NCBI GenBank assembly: GCA_902725215.1
Contig: CACUVI010000001.1
Coordinates: forward strand, 124,001-188,000
Source of the DNA: Rhodospirillaceae bacterium LM-1
GTDB taxonomy: Bacteria; Pseudomonadota; Alphaproteobacteria; Rhodospirillales; WMHbin7
Direction of reading: 5' to 3'
DNA length: 64,000 bases
Below are positions 45,001 to 55,488 of this stretch, piece after piece. A program made the translations under genes and the position numbers. Numbering within the stretch: position 1 is the first letter of the stretch; each line of letters begins with the position of its first letter. The notes beneath the pieces were generated by a model that saw nothing but the letters and a program-made list of their open reading frames with translations, was not told the DNA's origin and searched no databases.

Positions 45001-45026
45001 ATGGCTTCTATTGTGGTCGAAGCCAT
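45001..45026 (-). promoter_or_regulatory. Perfect 8-bp inverted repeat in the motA leader
   Basis: ATGGCTTC (45001-45008), 10-base spacer, GAAGCCAT (45019-45026), 33 bases upstream of the motA ATG. It could be an operator or an mRNA stem-loop. Confidence 0.35.
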
Positions 45027-45088
45027 ATATTGACGCAATATCGATTAATTTGGCTAAGAATTCACTAATTCCGCGGTTCAGGGGGCGG

Positions 45089-46387
45089 TCAGCGCTCCCT
45101 GAAAGCCTCGTGTTTGAGCTTGATGACCGGTTTTAGCAGATATTCCATCACGGTCTTGGTGCCGGTATGGATTTCGACCGTGGCCTGCATGCCGGGCGTG
45201 ATGGGTAGAATGCCTTCCGAGTCGCCCAGATAGGATTTGTCGGTTTCGGCCACCACTCGGAAGAAGGCTTCGCCGGTGGTCTGGTCGATGGTCGAGTCGG
45301 CGGCGACCAGCGAGACTTTGCCATACAAGCCGCCATAGCGGGCGAAATCGTAGGTGCTGATCTTGACCAATGTTTCCTGTCCTGCCTCGACATAACCGCG
45401 GTCGATGGGGTTCAGCTTGGCTTCGATGACCAGCCTGTCCTTCAGGGGCACCAGTTCCATGACGGTATCGCCCGGTTTGATGACGCCGCCGATGGTGTTG
45501 TAGCGCAGATTCTTGACGATGCCGTCGATGGGGCTATTGACCTGGCTGCGCAGGGCCTGATCCGAGGCCTGGCTCAACAGTTCGCGCGTGCGCGCGATGG
45601 TCAGTTCGGCTTGCGAAAGCTGCTCGCGGGCTTCTCGGCGGTATTTCTGCTCTTCCTCGTTCTGGCGGTTGAGCGTTTCGGAAAGGGCCGCCTTGGCCCT
45701 GGGCACCGCCGATTCAAGCTGTGCGATATCGCCTTGCAGGGTTTCCACGTCGCGCTGCACCTGAAGATGCTCCATGCGCGGCGTCAGCCCATCCTTCAAC
45801 AGGTTGCGCGACATGGCGAGCTTTTCCTCGGCGATGCGCAGATTGGCCTGCGAAGAACGGCGGCGCGATTCCATCTCCTGGACGTCCAGCTCGCGCTGTT
45901 TGACCTGCTCGACGATCTTGGCCATCGTGCTTTGATGTTCGCGGAAACGCGATTCGTAGGTGTTCAACTCGGCTTGGCGCAAGATCGGCTGGCGGGTGGA
46001 TTCTTCTTGAGGAAAAACCAGTTCCGCGCCGTTGGCCTCGGCCTCTAGACGGGCGCGCTGCAAGACGGCACCGTCAAGGCGCACCTGAAGCTCTTCTTTG
46101 TTGATGGCGCTGGCAGGCAGATCAACCGTGAACAGAGGCGCTCCCTCATGCACGACCTGGCCTTCCTGAACCGACATGTCGCGCAGGACGCCGCCTTCGA
46201 GATGCTGGATCAGCTTGACCTTGCCGTGGGGCACCACCTCGCCCTGGGCGATCGCCACTTCATCGAGGCGGGCAAAGATGGCCCAGATGATAAAGGCTCC
46301 CAACAACCCCATGATGGTCCAGGCGATGGGACGCCAGGAGGGCAGGGGATGGCTGGCGACCAAGGCGTCGAGCCGCTTGATGATCAT
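45089..46387 (-). CDS. HlyD-family membrane fusion protein of type I secretion
   Basis: A 432-residue adaptor: short cytoplasmic N-terminus, one helix (about 24-41), lipoyl half-motifs (VVPHGKVKLIQHLEGG and NSPIDGIVKNL), a long coiled coil (about 100-290), and the C-terminal HlyD signature (LVPLKDRLVIEAKLNPIDRGYVEAGQ). It bridges the ABC transporter and TolC. It overlaps the ABC gene by four bases. Confidence 0.93.
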   Translation of the reverse strand: MIIKRLDALVASHPLPSWRPIAWTIMGLLGAFIIWAIFARLDEVAIAQGEVVPHGKVKLIQHLEGGVLRDMSVQEGQVVHEGAPLFTVDLPASAINKEELQVRLDGAVLQRARLEAEANGAELVFPQEESTRQPILRQAELNTYESRFREHQSTMAKIVEQVKQRELDVQEMESRRRSSQANLRIAEEKLAMSRNLLKDGLTPRMEHLQVQRDVETLQGDIAQLESAVPRAKAALSETLNRQNEEEQKYRREAREQLSQAELTIARTRELLSQASDQALRSQVNSPIDGIVKNLRYNTIGGVIKPGDTVMELVPLKDRLVIEAKLNPIDRGYVEAGQETLVKISTYDFARYGGLYGKVSLVAADSTIDQTTGEAFFRVVAETDKSYLGDSEGILPITPGMQATVEIHTGTKTVMEYLLKPVIKLKHEAFRER

Positions 46388-48210
46388 GGCGCGGCCCCCG
46401 GATTGGCTGGGGGAACGCTCGCCACTGGCGCTGTTGCGGGGGCTGAGGCCGGGGCTGGGGGCGCTGCCGGTCTTGCGAACAAGCGGGGCAGAATGTCTTG
46501 CGAGGGACCTGCGGCCAGAATGCGCCCCTTGTCCAGCGCCACCACGCGGTTGGAAACCGACAGCAGAACCGGCGAATGGGTGACCATGATGATCGTATGT
46601 TCCTTGGCCAGCTCAAGCAGCGTGCGGGCCAGATCCTCTTCCGCCTTGCGGTCCAAATTGCTGGACGGTTCGTCGAGCATCAGGACGGGCGGATCGCCAA
46701 CCAGGGCGCGGGCCAGGACCAGCCTTTGCCGCTGGCCGCCCGATAATACGCTGCCGCCTTCGCCCACCGGCGTTCCGTAGCCGTCGGGCAGGTCGATGAT
46801 GAATGGATGCACGCCCGCCATGCGCGACGCTTTCAAGATATGCTCGTCGTCTGCATCGGCCATGCCTTGCGCAATGTTGTCGCGAATGCTGCCCGAAAAC
46901 AGCACGCATTCCTGCGGCACATAGCCCATCCATTCGGCCAGTTCGCGCCTTGTGAATTGGGCGATGTCGGCCTGATCCAAGAGAACGCGCCCGCTTTCGC
47001 AAGGGTAAAGACCCATCAAAACCTTCAACAAGGTCGTTTTGCCCGAGCCGTTGGGGCCGACGATGGCGGTGATGCCGCCCGAGGTCACTTTCATGCTGAC
47101 GGAATCAAGCGTGGGTGCGGCGTCTTCCTTATAGCGAAAGACCACATTCTCGACCGCCAACTCACCCTTGGGACGGCCCAGGCTGATGCGGCTTTCTTGA
47201 ATCTCTTCCTTGGCGGCGAAGATGTCGCCCAAACGCTCGACCGATTGGCGGAAACTTAGATAGACCTTCCAGCTTCCCACCAACTGGTTCAAGGGACCCA
47301 GCAGGCGGCCCATCAGCATGTTCGAGGCGATCAGGGCGCCCATGGTCATTTCATGCGCCACGATGAACAGCGCGCCGACGGTGGTCAGGATGACGTTGGT
47401 CATCATGGTTAGCGAGGCGGACAGATTGACGTGCGTGTCGTTCTTCGAGCCGCGCAGAATGGCTTCCTCGATGGAATTGGCCGAGCGTTCTTCCCATAAC
47501 GGGCGCATGCGGTCGTCCAACGCCAACGCCTTGATGGTGGTGCGCCCCGAAACCAGTTCGGCGATCAGCGTGTCGCGGCTGCTCAGGGTTCTCTTCTCGC
47601 GCTTGGCCGCCTTTTGCTGGGCGCGGGCCGAAAACCAAGCTAGGGCCAGGAACAAGGGCATGATGACCATCAGCGTGACGCCCAACGGGGTCGCCAACAC
47701 GAAGATCAGGGCGAAGAACATGACGGCGAAAGGCAGATCGGCCACCAGCACGGCCGACGCGCCAGACAAGGTGTTGCGAACCACTTCGACGTCGCGGAAC
47801 AACAGTTGCCAGAAGGCGGCGGGCTTGGTTTCCAACGTGCGCAAGGGCAGGGCCATCAATTTCTCGAACAACTTCTTGCCGACCTGCACATCGACCCGAA
47901 GCGCTACGGTCTGCAAAATGCGGGCGCGAACCTGGCGCAGGAAGAAATCGAAGATCGCCACCAGGACCATGCCGATAACCAAGCCTTGCAGCGTGGTCAA
48001 GCCGCCAGAGGAAACGACGCGGTCGTAAACCTGAAGCGTGAAGATGGGGGCGCACAGGGCCAGGATGTTGACAAACAGCGAGACGGCGATCACTTCCATG
48101 AAGACCGGCTTTAACGGACGAACGACCTCCGCCACCCATTCGTGGCGCAAAGCCGCGATTCCTTGGTCGTTGTCGGGATCGATCTGAGAATTGGAGGCTG
48201 CTTGCTGCAT
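46384..48210 (-). CDS. Type I secretion ABC transporter (permease-ATPase)
   Basis: A 608-residue half-transporter: six-helix membrane domain (about 45-340) and ATPase with Walker A VGPNGSGKTTLL, signature LSGGQRQRLVLARAL, Walker B PVLMLDEPSSNLD. There is no N-terminal C39 peptidase domain, so it is of the RTX/adhesin class that exports proteins with uncleaved C-terminal signals. A Pro/Ala-rich tail ends the protein. Met 48210 is chosen over 48249. The cargo gene is not in the window. Confidence 0.93.
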   Translation of the reverse strand: MQQAASNSQIDPDNDQGIAALRHEWVAEVVRPLKPVFMEVIAVSLFVNILALCAPIFTLQVYDRVVSSGGLTTLQGLVIGMVLVAIFDFFLRQVRARILQTVALRVDVQVGKKLFEKLMALPLRTLETKPAAFWQLLFRDVEVVRNTLSGASAVLVADLPFAVMFFALIFVLATPLGVTLMVIMPLFLALAWFSARAQQKAAKREKRTLSSRDTLIAELVSGRTTIKALALDDRMRPLWEERSANSIEEAILRGSKNDTHVNLSASLTMMTNVILTTVGALFIVAHEMTMGALIASNMLMGRLLGPLNQLVGSWKVYLSFRQSVERLGDIFAAKEEIQESRISLGRPKGELAVENVVFRYKEDAAPTLDSVSMKVTSGGITAIVGPNGSGKTTLLKVLMGLYPCESGRVLLDQADIAQFTRRELAEWMGYVPQECVLFSGSIRDNIAQGMADADDEHILKASRMAGVHPFIIDLPDGYGTPVGEGGSVLSGGQRQRLVLARALVGDPPVLMLDEPSSNLDRKAEEDLARTLLELAKEHTIIMVTHSPVLLSVSNRVVALDKGRILAAGPSQDILPRLFARPAAPPAPASAPATAPVASVPPANPGAAP

Positions 48211-48234
48211 GGCCTTGCTGAAGAAGTAGAACCG

Positions 48235-48264
48235 ACAAGACCATAGCACTCCATCCTGTCTTGT
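48235..48264. promoter_or_regulatory. Inverted repeat in the ABC transporter/cyclase divergent promoter
   Basis: ACAAGAC (48235-48241) and GTCTTGT (48258-48264), spaced by 16 bases, lie between the two divergent starts. It may be a shared operator; short length makes chance possible. Confidence 0.25.
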
Positions 48265-48316
48265 TCCAGACGTCGACAGAGGGTAATTTATAGGTCATTA
48301 AGGGGAGGACGGGCAC

Positions 48317-50578
48317 ATGGCCGACGGCGAACAACTTAAAACGGCTCAAAAAAAGCCGCGCAAGTGGGGTTTCAAGGCACTGGCGGGAAGCGGGCGGCCG
48401 GTCGCGGTCGCCCTGCTGATCGCCATGATCACCGTCATGGTCGTAAATCCCGACTTCATGGAATTGATTCGCCTGAAGACCTTCGATTTCTATCAGGCGC
48501 AGAAGCCGCGCCCGCTTCCCGAACAGCGCGTCGTCGCCATCGTCGATCTTGACGACGAAAGTCTTGCCTCCATCGGCCAGTGGCCATGGGCTCGCACCAC
48601 CGTCGCCCGCTTGGTCGAGCGGATCGTCGAGTATGGCGGCGTGGTGGTAGGGTTCGATATTGTCTTTGCCGAGCCGGATCGCATGTCGCCGCAAAAATTC
48701 GTGGAAAGCGTTTCCGGCCTCGATCCCACGATGAAATCCCGCCTGTTGGCGATGAAAAGCAATGACGAAGTGATGGCCGACGCCATCCGACGCACCGGGC
48801 GCGTGGTGCTGGGCCAGTCCGCGACTGACGGCAAGGAATTCGGCGAGGAGGGCGAGCGTCAGCCGACCAGCGTCGGCGAGCTGAGGGGAGATCCCAGGCC
48901 TTTCTTGCAAACCTATCCCGGCATGGTGCGCAACCTGTTGATGTTCGATCAAGCGGCCGCCGGGCGTGGCGTGTTCAACGTGCTTTCCGAGCTTGACGGC
49001 ATAACAAGGCGCGTTCCCGCCGTCGAGAACATTAATGGCGAGTTGGTGCCGGCGCTGGCCATCGAAATGCTGCGCGTCGCCACCGGGGAAACCTCTCTTC
49101 TTCTCAGATTAAAAGCCGACCGCACCGGCGTTCAGGATATCGTTTTGCAAAAGCAGGGCGTGGCCATTCCCACCGACCATAATGGCCGTATCTGGGTGAA
49201 CTTCTCGAAATACGACAAGGAGAAATACGTTCCCGCCAAACAGGTGCTGGACGGCACGCTTGATCCAACCCGTCTGGCAGGCAAGATGGTGCTGATTGGC
49301 ACTTCGGCGGTGGGATTGCTCGACATCAAGACCACGCCGGTCGATTTGCGCCTGCCCGGCGTCGAGGTTCACGCCAACATCATCGAGAACATCCTGTTTT
49401 CGCAATTTCTGACCCGTCCGGGCGACGCTTCGGGGCAGGAAGCGGTGTTCACGCTGGGGGCCGGAATGCTGCTGATCTTGTTCCTGCCCATCATCGGCGC
49501 TCGTTGGACCATGGCCTTTTTTCTGGTGACGGCAGGCAGTCTGGCCGGTTTCTCCTGGTATCAGTTTTCGACCAACAACATTCTTTACGATCCGGCGATT
49601 CCCATTCTGATTCTGCTGATCATCTATATCGAACTGACCTACGCCAACTTCGCCAGCGAAGAGAAGAAACGACGCCAAGTGCGCGAAGCCTTTTCGCGCT
49701 ACCTGTCGCCCGCCCAGGTGGAGCGACTGGCATCCGATCCCGGCAAACTGACGCTGGGCGGCGAAATCAAAGACATGACGCTGCTCTTCTGCGACGTGCG
49801 CGGATTCACCACCATTTCCGAACAGTTCGACGCCCAGGGCCTCACCCGCCTGATCAATCGTTTCTTGACGCCGATGACCGACGTCATTCTGGCGCGCCAA
49901 GGCACGATCGACAAATATATGGGCGACTGCATCATGGCCTTCTGGAACGCGCCGGAGGACGATCCGCAGCATGCCGGGAACGCCTGCGAGTCCGCCTTGA
50001 CCATGAAGGAGCGTCTGGTCGTCTTGAACGACGAGTTGGAAGCCGAATCGAAGGTCGAGAATCGCAAGCACATCCCCATCAATATCGGCATTGGCCTGAA
50101 TTCGGGTCCGGTCTGCGTCGGCAATATGGGATCCGATCAGCGGTTCGATTATTCGGTTTTGGGCGACAACGTCAACCTGGCGTCGCGCCTGGAAGGCCAG
50201 TCGAAAACCTATGGCGTCACCTGCGTGATCGGCGAAAACACCTATGCCGAAGCGCCCGACTTCGCCGCACTGGAACTCGATCTCATCAAGGTCAAGGGTA
50301 AGACCGAGGCTGTTCGCATCTTCACGCTTTTGGGCAGGCCCGACATGCGCAAGGATCCGCGTTTTCTGGCCCTGGAGATCGAACACAAGGCGATGCTGGC
50401 GGCCTATCGCGCCCAGAAGTGGGACGAGGCGCTGGCCCTGCTGGCCAAGTGTCGCGAATTGGGGGCGTGGCTGCGTCTTGATCATCTGTACGATTTGTAT
50501 GATGAGCGCATCGCCGATTACCGCGAACATTCGCCGGGCGCCGATTGGGACGGCGTGTATGTGGCGAAGTCGAAATAG
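48317..50578 (+). CDS. CHASE2-domain class III adenylate/guanylate cyclase
   Basis: A 753-residue membrane cyclase: one helix (about 30-47), periplasmic CHASE2 sensor (about 50-345), three helices (about 375-445) and a catalytic domain (about 480-640). Metal-binding Asp residues are in LLFCDVRGFT and DKYMGDCIMAF, and the base and transition-state residues are in YSVLGDNVNLASRLE. The Lys in DKYMGD and Asp in LGD favour ATP, so cAMP. It stands between the ABC/HlyD genes and tolC, so secretion may respond to its signal. The C-terminal 110 residues are helical and unassigned. Confidence 0.92.
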   Translation: MADGEQLKTAQKKPRKWGFKALAGSGRPVAVALLIAMITVMVVNPDFMELIRLKTFDFYQAQKPRPLPEQRVVAIVDLDDESLASIGQWPWARTTVARLVERIVEYGGVVVGFDIVFAEPDRMSPQKFVESVSGLDPTMKSRLLAMKSNDEVMADAIRRTGRVVLGQSATDGKEFGEEGERQPTSVGELRGDPRPFLQTYPGMVRNLLMFDQAAAGRGVFNVLSELDGITRRVPAVENINGELVPALAIEMLRVATGETSLLLRLKADRTGVQDIVLQKQGVAIPTDHNGRIWVNFSKYDKEKYVPAKQVLDGTLDPTRLAGKMVLIGTSAVGLLDIKTTPVDLRLPGVEVHANIIENILFSQFLTRPGDASGQEAVFTLGAGMLLILFLPIIGARWTMAFFLVTAGSLAGFSWYQFSTNNILYDPAIPILILLIIYIELTYANFASEEKKRRQVREAFSRYLSPAQVERLASDPGKLTLGGEIKDMTLLFCDVRGFTTISEQFDAQGLTRLINRFLTPMTDVILARQGTIDKYMGDCIMAFWNAPEDDPQHAGNACESALTMKERLVVLNDELEAESKVENRKHIPINIGIGLNSGPVCVGNMGSDQRFDYSVLGDNVNLASRLEGQSKTYGVTCVIGENTYAEAPDFAALELDLIKVKGKTEAVRIFTLLGRPDMRKDPRFLALEIEHKAMLAAYRAQKWDEALALLAKCRELGAWLRLDHLYDLYDERIADYREHSPGADWDGVYVAKSK

Positions 50579-50600
50579 GGGAATGGATTTCAACAACAAA

Positions 50601-50625
50601 AAAGGCCGGGATTTCCCCGGCCTTT
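50601..50625. terminator. Bidirectional terminator between cyclase and tolC
   Basis: AAAGGCCGGG (50601-50610), loop ATTTC, CCCGGCCTTT (50616-50625): ten perfect pairs, with A-rich sequence before and T-rich sequence after. It serves both convergent genes. Confidence 0.85.
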
Positions 50626-50652
50626 GTCTGTTTCGTCGTTGCCCGTTGCAGG

Positions 50653-51972
50653 CTACTTCGCGGCAACCTGATCGACGGCGTCGAGATCAAGTCGGCCCAT
50701 GGCGGTCAGCAACTGGTAGATGGCCGTGCGCGCATCGTAGGAGGCGTTCACATAGTTGATGCGGGCATTGTAAATCTCGTTCTCGGCATCCAACACGTTG
50801 ATGGTGGTTTCCTTGCCGGCTTCGCGCATCTTCTTGCGGCCTTCCCAGACTTCCGAGGCGATGTTGACGGCGTTTTCCAGCAGTTGGACGCGCTCGCGCG
50901 CCGTCAGCAGGGCTTGCCAAGCGATTTTGGTCTGCTCGACCACTTTGCGCTTGGCGTAGTCCAGATTGTCCCTTGAACCGGCGTAATCGAAAGCGGCCTG
51001 CGCAACAGCGGCCTGGGTCGAAAAGCCCGAGAACAGGTCCCAGTTGGCCTTCAACAACAGCGTCCAATCGCGACGGATGCCCTGAACCGTGTTCTTGTTG
51101 TCTTCGTAGTTGGCCTTGCCTTCCAAGGAAAGCGTGGGGTAATAGCCAGCCCTGGCCGCGCGGCGCTTCTCGCGCGCCGACTGAACCTGCGTGTCGCTGG
51201 TGGCGATCGAAGGATTTTCCTTCAATGCGATATCAACGGCTTCGTCCAGCGTCTTGGGCAGCAGGTCGGTCACCGGCCTGGGGTCGTTCATCGCGCCGAC
51301 TTCGGGGGCGCGGTTGAATACCTGGGTATATCGCGACTGCGCGTCGATCAAGGCGCCTTCGAAAGTGACGCGGCGCTCCTTGGCCAATTGCAAACGCGAT
51401 TTGGCCTGCAACACATCGACGGCAATGCCCGAGCCACGCTGAACGCGTTCGTCTTCCAGGGTCAATTGCTGTTGGATGTTCGCTTCGTTGTTCTTGGCCA
51501 ATTCGATCAGGCTGTTCTGGCGCAGCACGTTCAAGTAGGCGGATGCGCCTTCCAACATGACGGTCTGGCGCACCTGCTCTATGTTGACGTTGGCGGCGCT
51601 GCTGGTCAGACGGGCCGATTCAATCGACGACTGGGTGGCGAAACCGTCAAACAGTTTCTGCGTCACGGTAATGCCCGCCGTGTCGCGGCCCGTGTAGTAA
51701 TCTTCCTTGTTATCCTTGCGGCGGCTGGGACTATCGACGAATTCCGGGCCGACATCGCCGGTGACTGAAACCTTGGGATAGTAGCCGGAAACCGCGCCGC
51801 GAATGCCTTCCTTGGCCGAGGCGGCCGTTTTGCGCGCCGCCTGAAGCTGGGGATGATTGTCCACCAGATCGTGCAGTTCCACTTCCAGAACCGCAGCTTG
51901 CGCTCCCTCCGTTCCTGCTAGGCACAGAGCGGCGAGCGCCACACTTGCCAGAAGAACTCTTTTAATCTTCAT
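50653..51972 (-). CDS. tolC: TolC-family outer membrane channel of type I secretion
   Basis: A 439-residue exported protein: signal peptide ending GAQAAV, then two repeats of the outer membrane efflux protein domain with long helices (for example ESARLTSSAANVNIEQVRQTVMLEGASAYLNVLRQ seen across 120-155, shortened here in reading). It forms the trimeric exit duct for the ABC/HlyD pair encoded on the same strand beyond the cyclase. AggA/LapE-type TolC proteins are the nearest comparison. Confidence 0.92.
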   Translation of the reverse strand: MKIKRVLLASVALAALCLAGTEGAQAAVLEVELHDLVDNHPQLQAARKTAASAKEGIRGAVSGYYPKVSVTGDVGPEFVDSPSRRKDNKEDYYTGRDTAGITVTQKLFDGFATQSSIESARLTSSAANVNIEQVRQTVMLEGASAYLNVLRQNSLIELAKNNEANIQQQLTLEDERVQRGSGIAVDVLQAKSRLQLAKERRVTFEGALIDAQSRYTQVFNRAPEVGAMNDPRPVTDLLPKTLDEAVDIALKENPSIATSDTQVQSAREKRRAARAGYYPTLSLEGKANYEDNKNTVQGIRRDWTLLLKANWDLFSGFSTQAAVAQAAFDYAGSRDNLDYAKRKVVEQTKIAWQALLTARERVQLLENAVNIASEVWEGRKKMREAGKETTINVLDAENEIYNARINYVNASYDARTAIYQLLTAMGRLDLDAVDQVAAK

Positions 51973-52263
51973 TTAGTCCCCGGTCTCACAATCACCCACA
52001 AGATGAAGGGGAGTATCTCCCATGGAAAACGTAACGTCAAATACCTTATGCGATTGGAATGAGCAAGAAGTAAATTAACCAAATTTTCAGATTTCGCCAA
52101 GAAAATCACGAGTTTTTGTAATTTCAAAATAACTCAAAATCTGGTGTGCAGACCATTGGACGTGTTGCCTTCCGGGCAGTAACCGTGCCATGAGACTTGT
52201 GAGAAATGGTCGGCGGCGGCGCTTCGTTATTATGCGCTTTCAAGTATTGAAGACAAGGATGTG
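51973..52263. other. AT-rich divergent promoter region, no defined element
   Basis: 291 bases between tolC and the large c-di-GMP gene. It is AT-rich from 52060 to 52140, as expected of promoters in both directions. I see no strong palindrome, riboswitch signature or FNR box. Confidence 0.35.
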
Positions 52264-55200
52264 ATGGTGGGCGAGACCCTGAAGTTCATGCTTCCCGGGG
52301 CGATCATGGGGTCGGCCATGGGGTCGCTTGTCTTGCTTGCGGCGATGGTTTTCCTGAGTTCCCAGAAGGATGCGCAACCCGGCTTGAAAATCTGGGCGGC
52401 GGCCATCGGCATAAATGTGTTGCGAATGCTGTCCTTTTTTCTGGCTCCCGCCCTGGGGCCGTTCTGGACGCCGCTGCTGGCGGAAACGCTGCATATCGCC
52501 GTTATGCTGTTGTTTTTGTTAGGGACATGGGTTTTCTTGGGTCGGCGGGTCGAAAAGCCTGCCCTGCTGTTGCTGGCGGGTTTGCAACTGCTTTGGCTTT
52601 ACGGATCGGCTATTGCTGGCGCCAGCTTCCTGGTTTCGATGTTTCCGTTCTACCTGATTGCCGCCCTGGTTCATTTCTACATGGGCTGGTCGTTTGTTGT
52701 TGTGTCCAGGCAAGACAAAATCTGGGGCGGACAACTTGTCGGCGTTTTCATCTTTCTCTGGGGCATTCACAAGCTGAACTATCCCTGGCTGCGCCCGGTC
52801 GAGGACCTTGCCCCCTTTGGTTATATTATTGCCGAGTTGCTGGCTTTATCGATTGCCGTGGGGCTGCTTCTGATCGCCCAGCGCCGCCAAGGCGAAATGG
52901 CGCAAAGCGCCCGCCTTGCCGCCCATGAAAGCGAACGACGCTTTCAGATGAGCGAGTGGCAGCTGAATGCGGTACTTAACAGCATGTCGGACGGCATCGT
53001 AATGCTCGATTCGCTTGGAACCGTGCAAACGGCGAACCCAGCGGCCCTGGCCATGTTCAGCCAGAATGCCGAATCGGTGCTGGGGGCATCCTTCGATCAA
53101 CTGGTGCCGGGCGGCGACGCCATGTCGCAAAGCCAGGTCTTAAGCGGGCGCAACGGATTCGACTCGGGCGCCAAGGGATTCGAATGTCTGGGGATTCGCC
53201 AAGATGGCAGCCACGTTCCCCTGGAATTGGTGACTGCGGAAATTCCATCCGGCGGCACGGCGTTTCGGGTCGTGAAGCTGCGCGACACCAGCGACACCAA
53301 GATTTCCGTGCGAATCGAAGACATGATGGGGGCGCTGACCAGGGCCTTTGCCGAAGGCGAAAGCCTTCGCGATCTGATGCGGCGCCTTTCCGAAGGAATT
53401 TCCGGTATTTTTTGGCTGCCTTTGGTTTGGATCGGCTTTTGCGAATCCGACGGTTCGGTCAGCGTGAAGGCCGCCGCGGGCGCCAATGCCGACGAGCAAG
53501 TGCCCAAGGGCATGCGATATGACGGCGAAAACGAGAATGCCTGCCCGACCGTGCAGGCCGTCAGGACCGGCAATATTCAAATGGCCTGCATTCACGACAA
53601 TCCCTTCGGCGCGTCCCTGGACGGGGTTTGGAAGATGGGATATCAGGCCATGGCGGCGATCCCGTTGTCGGCGCATTCCAAGGTGGTTGCCGTTTTGCAC
53701 GCCTATAGCCAGACCGAGCGCTTTCCGCAGCAATTCCTGACTATGTTGGATCGCTTGGCCGGACGTTTGGGGCTGATGATCCAGGCAGGGCTTGATCAGG
53801 AACGCCTGGAACTGATGGCGGCAGCCATGGAGGCGTCGTCCTCGGCCATCGTGATCGCCGATTCCAAGGGCGGAATCGAGTGGGGTAATCCCGCATTTTG
53901 CCGCTCGTCGGGTTATGCCGCTGACGAAGTTCTGGGCAAGCGTCTTAATCTGCTTGAAGTCAAGGATCATGGCGGAACGGAATTCGATTCCCTGAAAAAG
54001 GCGCTTGAGTCCGGTTTGACTTGGCATGGCGAAATGGTCGAGCGCAGGAAGGATGGCAGCCTTTACACCGTCGAGCAGACCGTAACCCCCATGCTCGACG
54101 CCCAAGGGCGCGTTTCGCATTACGTGGTGGTGCAAGAAGATCTGACCGAGAAGCGCCGGGCCGAGGAGCGCATCCGCTATCTGTCGCACTACGATACGCT
54201 GACGGCTCTGCCCAACCGCCATCTGTTCCTTGAACGATTGAACAGCGCGGTTGCAAGGGCGCTGGATGGCGGTTTGGAACTGGCGCTTCTGTTCGTCGAT
54301 CTCGATCAATTCAGCCGGGTGAACGACACGTTGGGCCATGCCGCGGGCGACCGGCTGTTGATCGGCGTCGTCGAGCGCTTGCGCATTACGGCCAGGGCGG
54401 CGGATACGTTGGCCCGCATCGGCGGCGACGAGTTCGGCATCATCCTGATTGATCCCAAGGCTTCGGAAATGGCGGCGCATTTGGCGCAGCGCATCAATGT
54501 CGTGGTGTCCGAGCCGTTCGACATCGACGGCCACGAAGCGCGCTTGGGCGCCAATGTGGGAATCGCCGTCCTTCCCAATGACGGCGCGTCCACCGATGAT
54601 CTGGTGCGCAATGCCGATTTGGCCCTTTACCGCTGCATCCGCGAACATCCGGGAAGCTATCGTTTCTTCTCGCAGGATATGAACGACGAGGCGCGTTCGC
54701 GCCTGGGGTTGGAGCGCGATCTGCGCCGCGCCGTCGAACAGAACGAATTCATCTTGCACTACCAGCCCCAACTCGACGCCAAGACGGGGCGCATCGTCGG
54801 CATGGAGGCCTTGGTGCGCTGGATGCATCCCGAGCGCGGCCTGATCCCGCCTGTCCAGTTCATACCGGTGGCCGAGGATACGGGGCTGATCGTTCCCCTG
54901 GGCGAATGGGTGCTGGTGCAGGCCTGCCGTCAGGCCCGGCTTTGGATGGACAAGGGGTTGGGGCCGATCACCATGGCGGTCAACATGTCGGCCGTGCAGT
55001 TCTTCCGCCAGGACGTGGTCGCCGTGGTCAAGCGCATCCTGGCCGACAGCGGCCTTGATCCGGCATGGCTGGAATTGGAACTGACCGAAAGCATGGTCAT
55101 GCACGATGCCGAGGCGGCGATCCTGACCTTGGTTCGCTTAAACGAGATCGGCCTGAAAATGTCGATTGACGATTTCGGCACCGGCTATTCCAGCCTGAAT

Positions 55201-55488
55201 TACCTGCGCCGGTTCCCGGTGCATCGTCTGAAGATCGACCAATCCTTCGTGCGCGAACTGACCAACAGCTCCAACGACGCCGAGATCGCCAGGGCCATCA
55301 TTTCGCTTGGACACAGCCTTGATCTGGAAGTGGTGTCGGAGGGGGTCGAGACCGAGGCGCAGCTTGATTATCTGACGCGCGAAGGGGCCGATCTTTTGCA
55401 GGGCTATCTGTTCAGCAAGCCGGTTCCCGCCGATCAGGCGACGCAACTGCTGACCCGCCAGCCCTTTGTAAAAGACGTCAATCGCTGA
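52264..55488 (+). CDS. Membrane PAS-GAF-PAS-GGDEF-EAL protein (c-di-GMP turnover)
   Basis: A 1074-residue protein: about seven N-terminal helices (10-205), PAS (about 225-340), GAF-like (about 350-505), PAS (about 515-640), GGDEF (about 645-800) and EAL (about 815-1065). The cyclase site IGGDEFG is intact and so are the phosphodiesterase motifs EALVRW and [13 protein letters not shown], so both activities are possible; which dominates cannot be told. The start is ATG 52264 with AAGGA about 5 bases upstream; GTG 52261 is also open. Its last 11 bases overlap the convergent sppA gene. Confidence 0.93.
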   Translation: MVGETLKFMLPGAIMGSAMGSLVLLAAMVFLSSQKDAQPGLKIWAAAIGINVLRMLSFFLAPALGPFWTPLLAETLHIAVMLLFLLGTWVFLGRRVEKPALLLLAGLQLLWLYGSAIAGASFLVSMFPFYLIAALVHFYMGWSFVVVSRQDKIWGGQLVGVFIFLWGIHKLNYPWLRPVEDLAPFGYIIAELLALSIAVGLLLIAQRRQGEMAQSARLAAHESERRFQMSEWQLNAVLNSMSDGIVMLDSLGTVQTANPAALAMFSQNAESVLGASFDQLVPGGDAMSQSQVLSGRNGFDSGAKGFECLGIRQDGSHVPLELVTAEIPSGGTAFRVVKLRDTSDTKISVRIEDMMGALTRAFAEGESLRDLMRRLSEGISGIFWLPLVWIGFCESDGSVSVKAAAGANADEQVPKGMRYDGENENACPTVQAVRTGNIQMACIHDNPFGASLDGVWKMGYQAMAAIPLSAHSKVVAVLHAYSQTERFPQQFLTMLDRLAGRLGLMIQAGLDQERLELMAAAMEASSSAIVIADSKGGIEWGNPAFCRSSGYAADEVLGKRLNLLEVKDHGGTEFDSLKKALESGLTWHGEMVERRKDGSLYTVEQTVTPMLDAQGRVSHYVVVQEDLTEKRRAEERIRYLSHYDTLTALPNRHLFLERLNSAVARALDGGLELALLFVDLDQFSRVNDTLGHAAGDRLLIGVVERLRITARAADTLARIGGDEFGIILIDPKASEMAAHLAQRINVVVSEPFDIDGHEARLGANVGIAVLPNDGASTDDLVRNADLALYRCIREHPGSYRFFSQDMNDEARSRLGLERDLRRAVEQNEFILHYQPQLDAKTGRIVGMEALVRWMHPERGLIPPVQFIPVAEDTGLIVPLGEWVLVQACRQARLWMDKGLGPITMAVNMSAVQFFRQDVVAVVKRILADSGLDPAWLELELTESMVMHDAEAAILTLVRLNEIGLKMSIDDFGTGYSSLNYLRRFPVHRLKIDQSFVRELTNSSNDAEIARAIISLGHSLDLEVVSEGVETEAQLDYLTREGADLLQGYLFSKPVPADQATQLLTRQPFVKDVNR

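Noticed and set aside
49109-50599. 496-residue minus-strand frame opposite the cyclase gene
   Set aside because: Antisense shadow of a catalytic domain with all key residues.
51973-52263. c-di-GMP riboswitch before the GGDEF-EAL gene
   Set aside because: No GEMM-type conserved core could be found by eye.
53140-55104. 654-residue minus-strand frame opposite the GGDEF-EAL gene
   Set aside because: Antisense shadow; the plus frame has intact GGDEF and EAL motifs.
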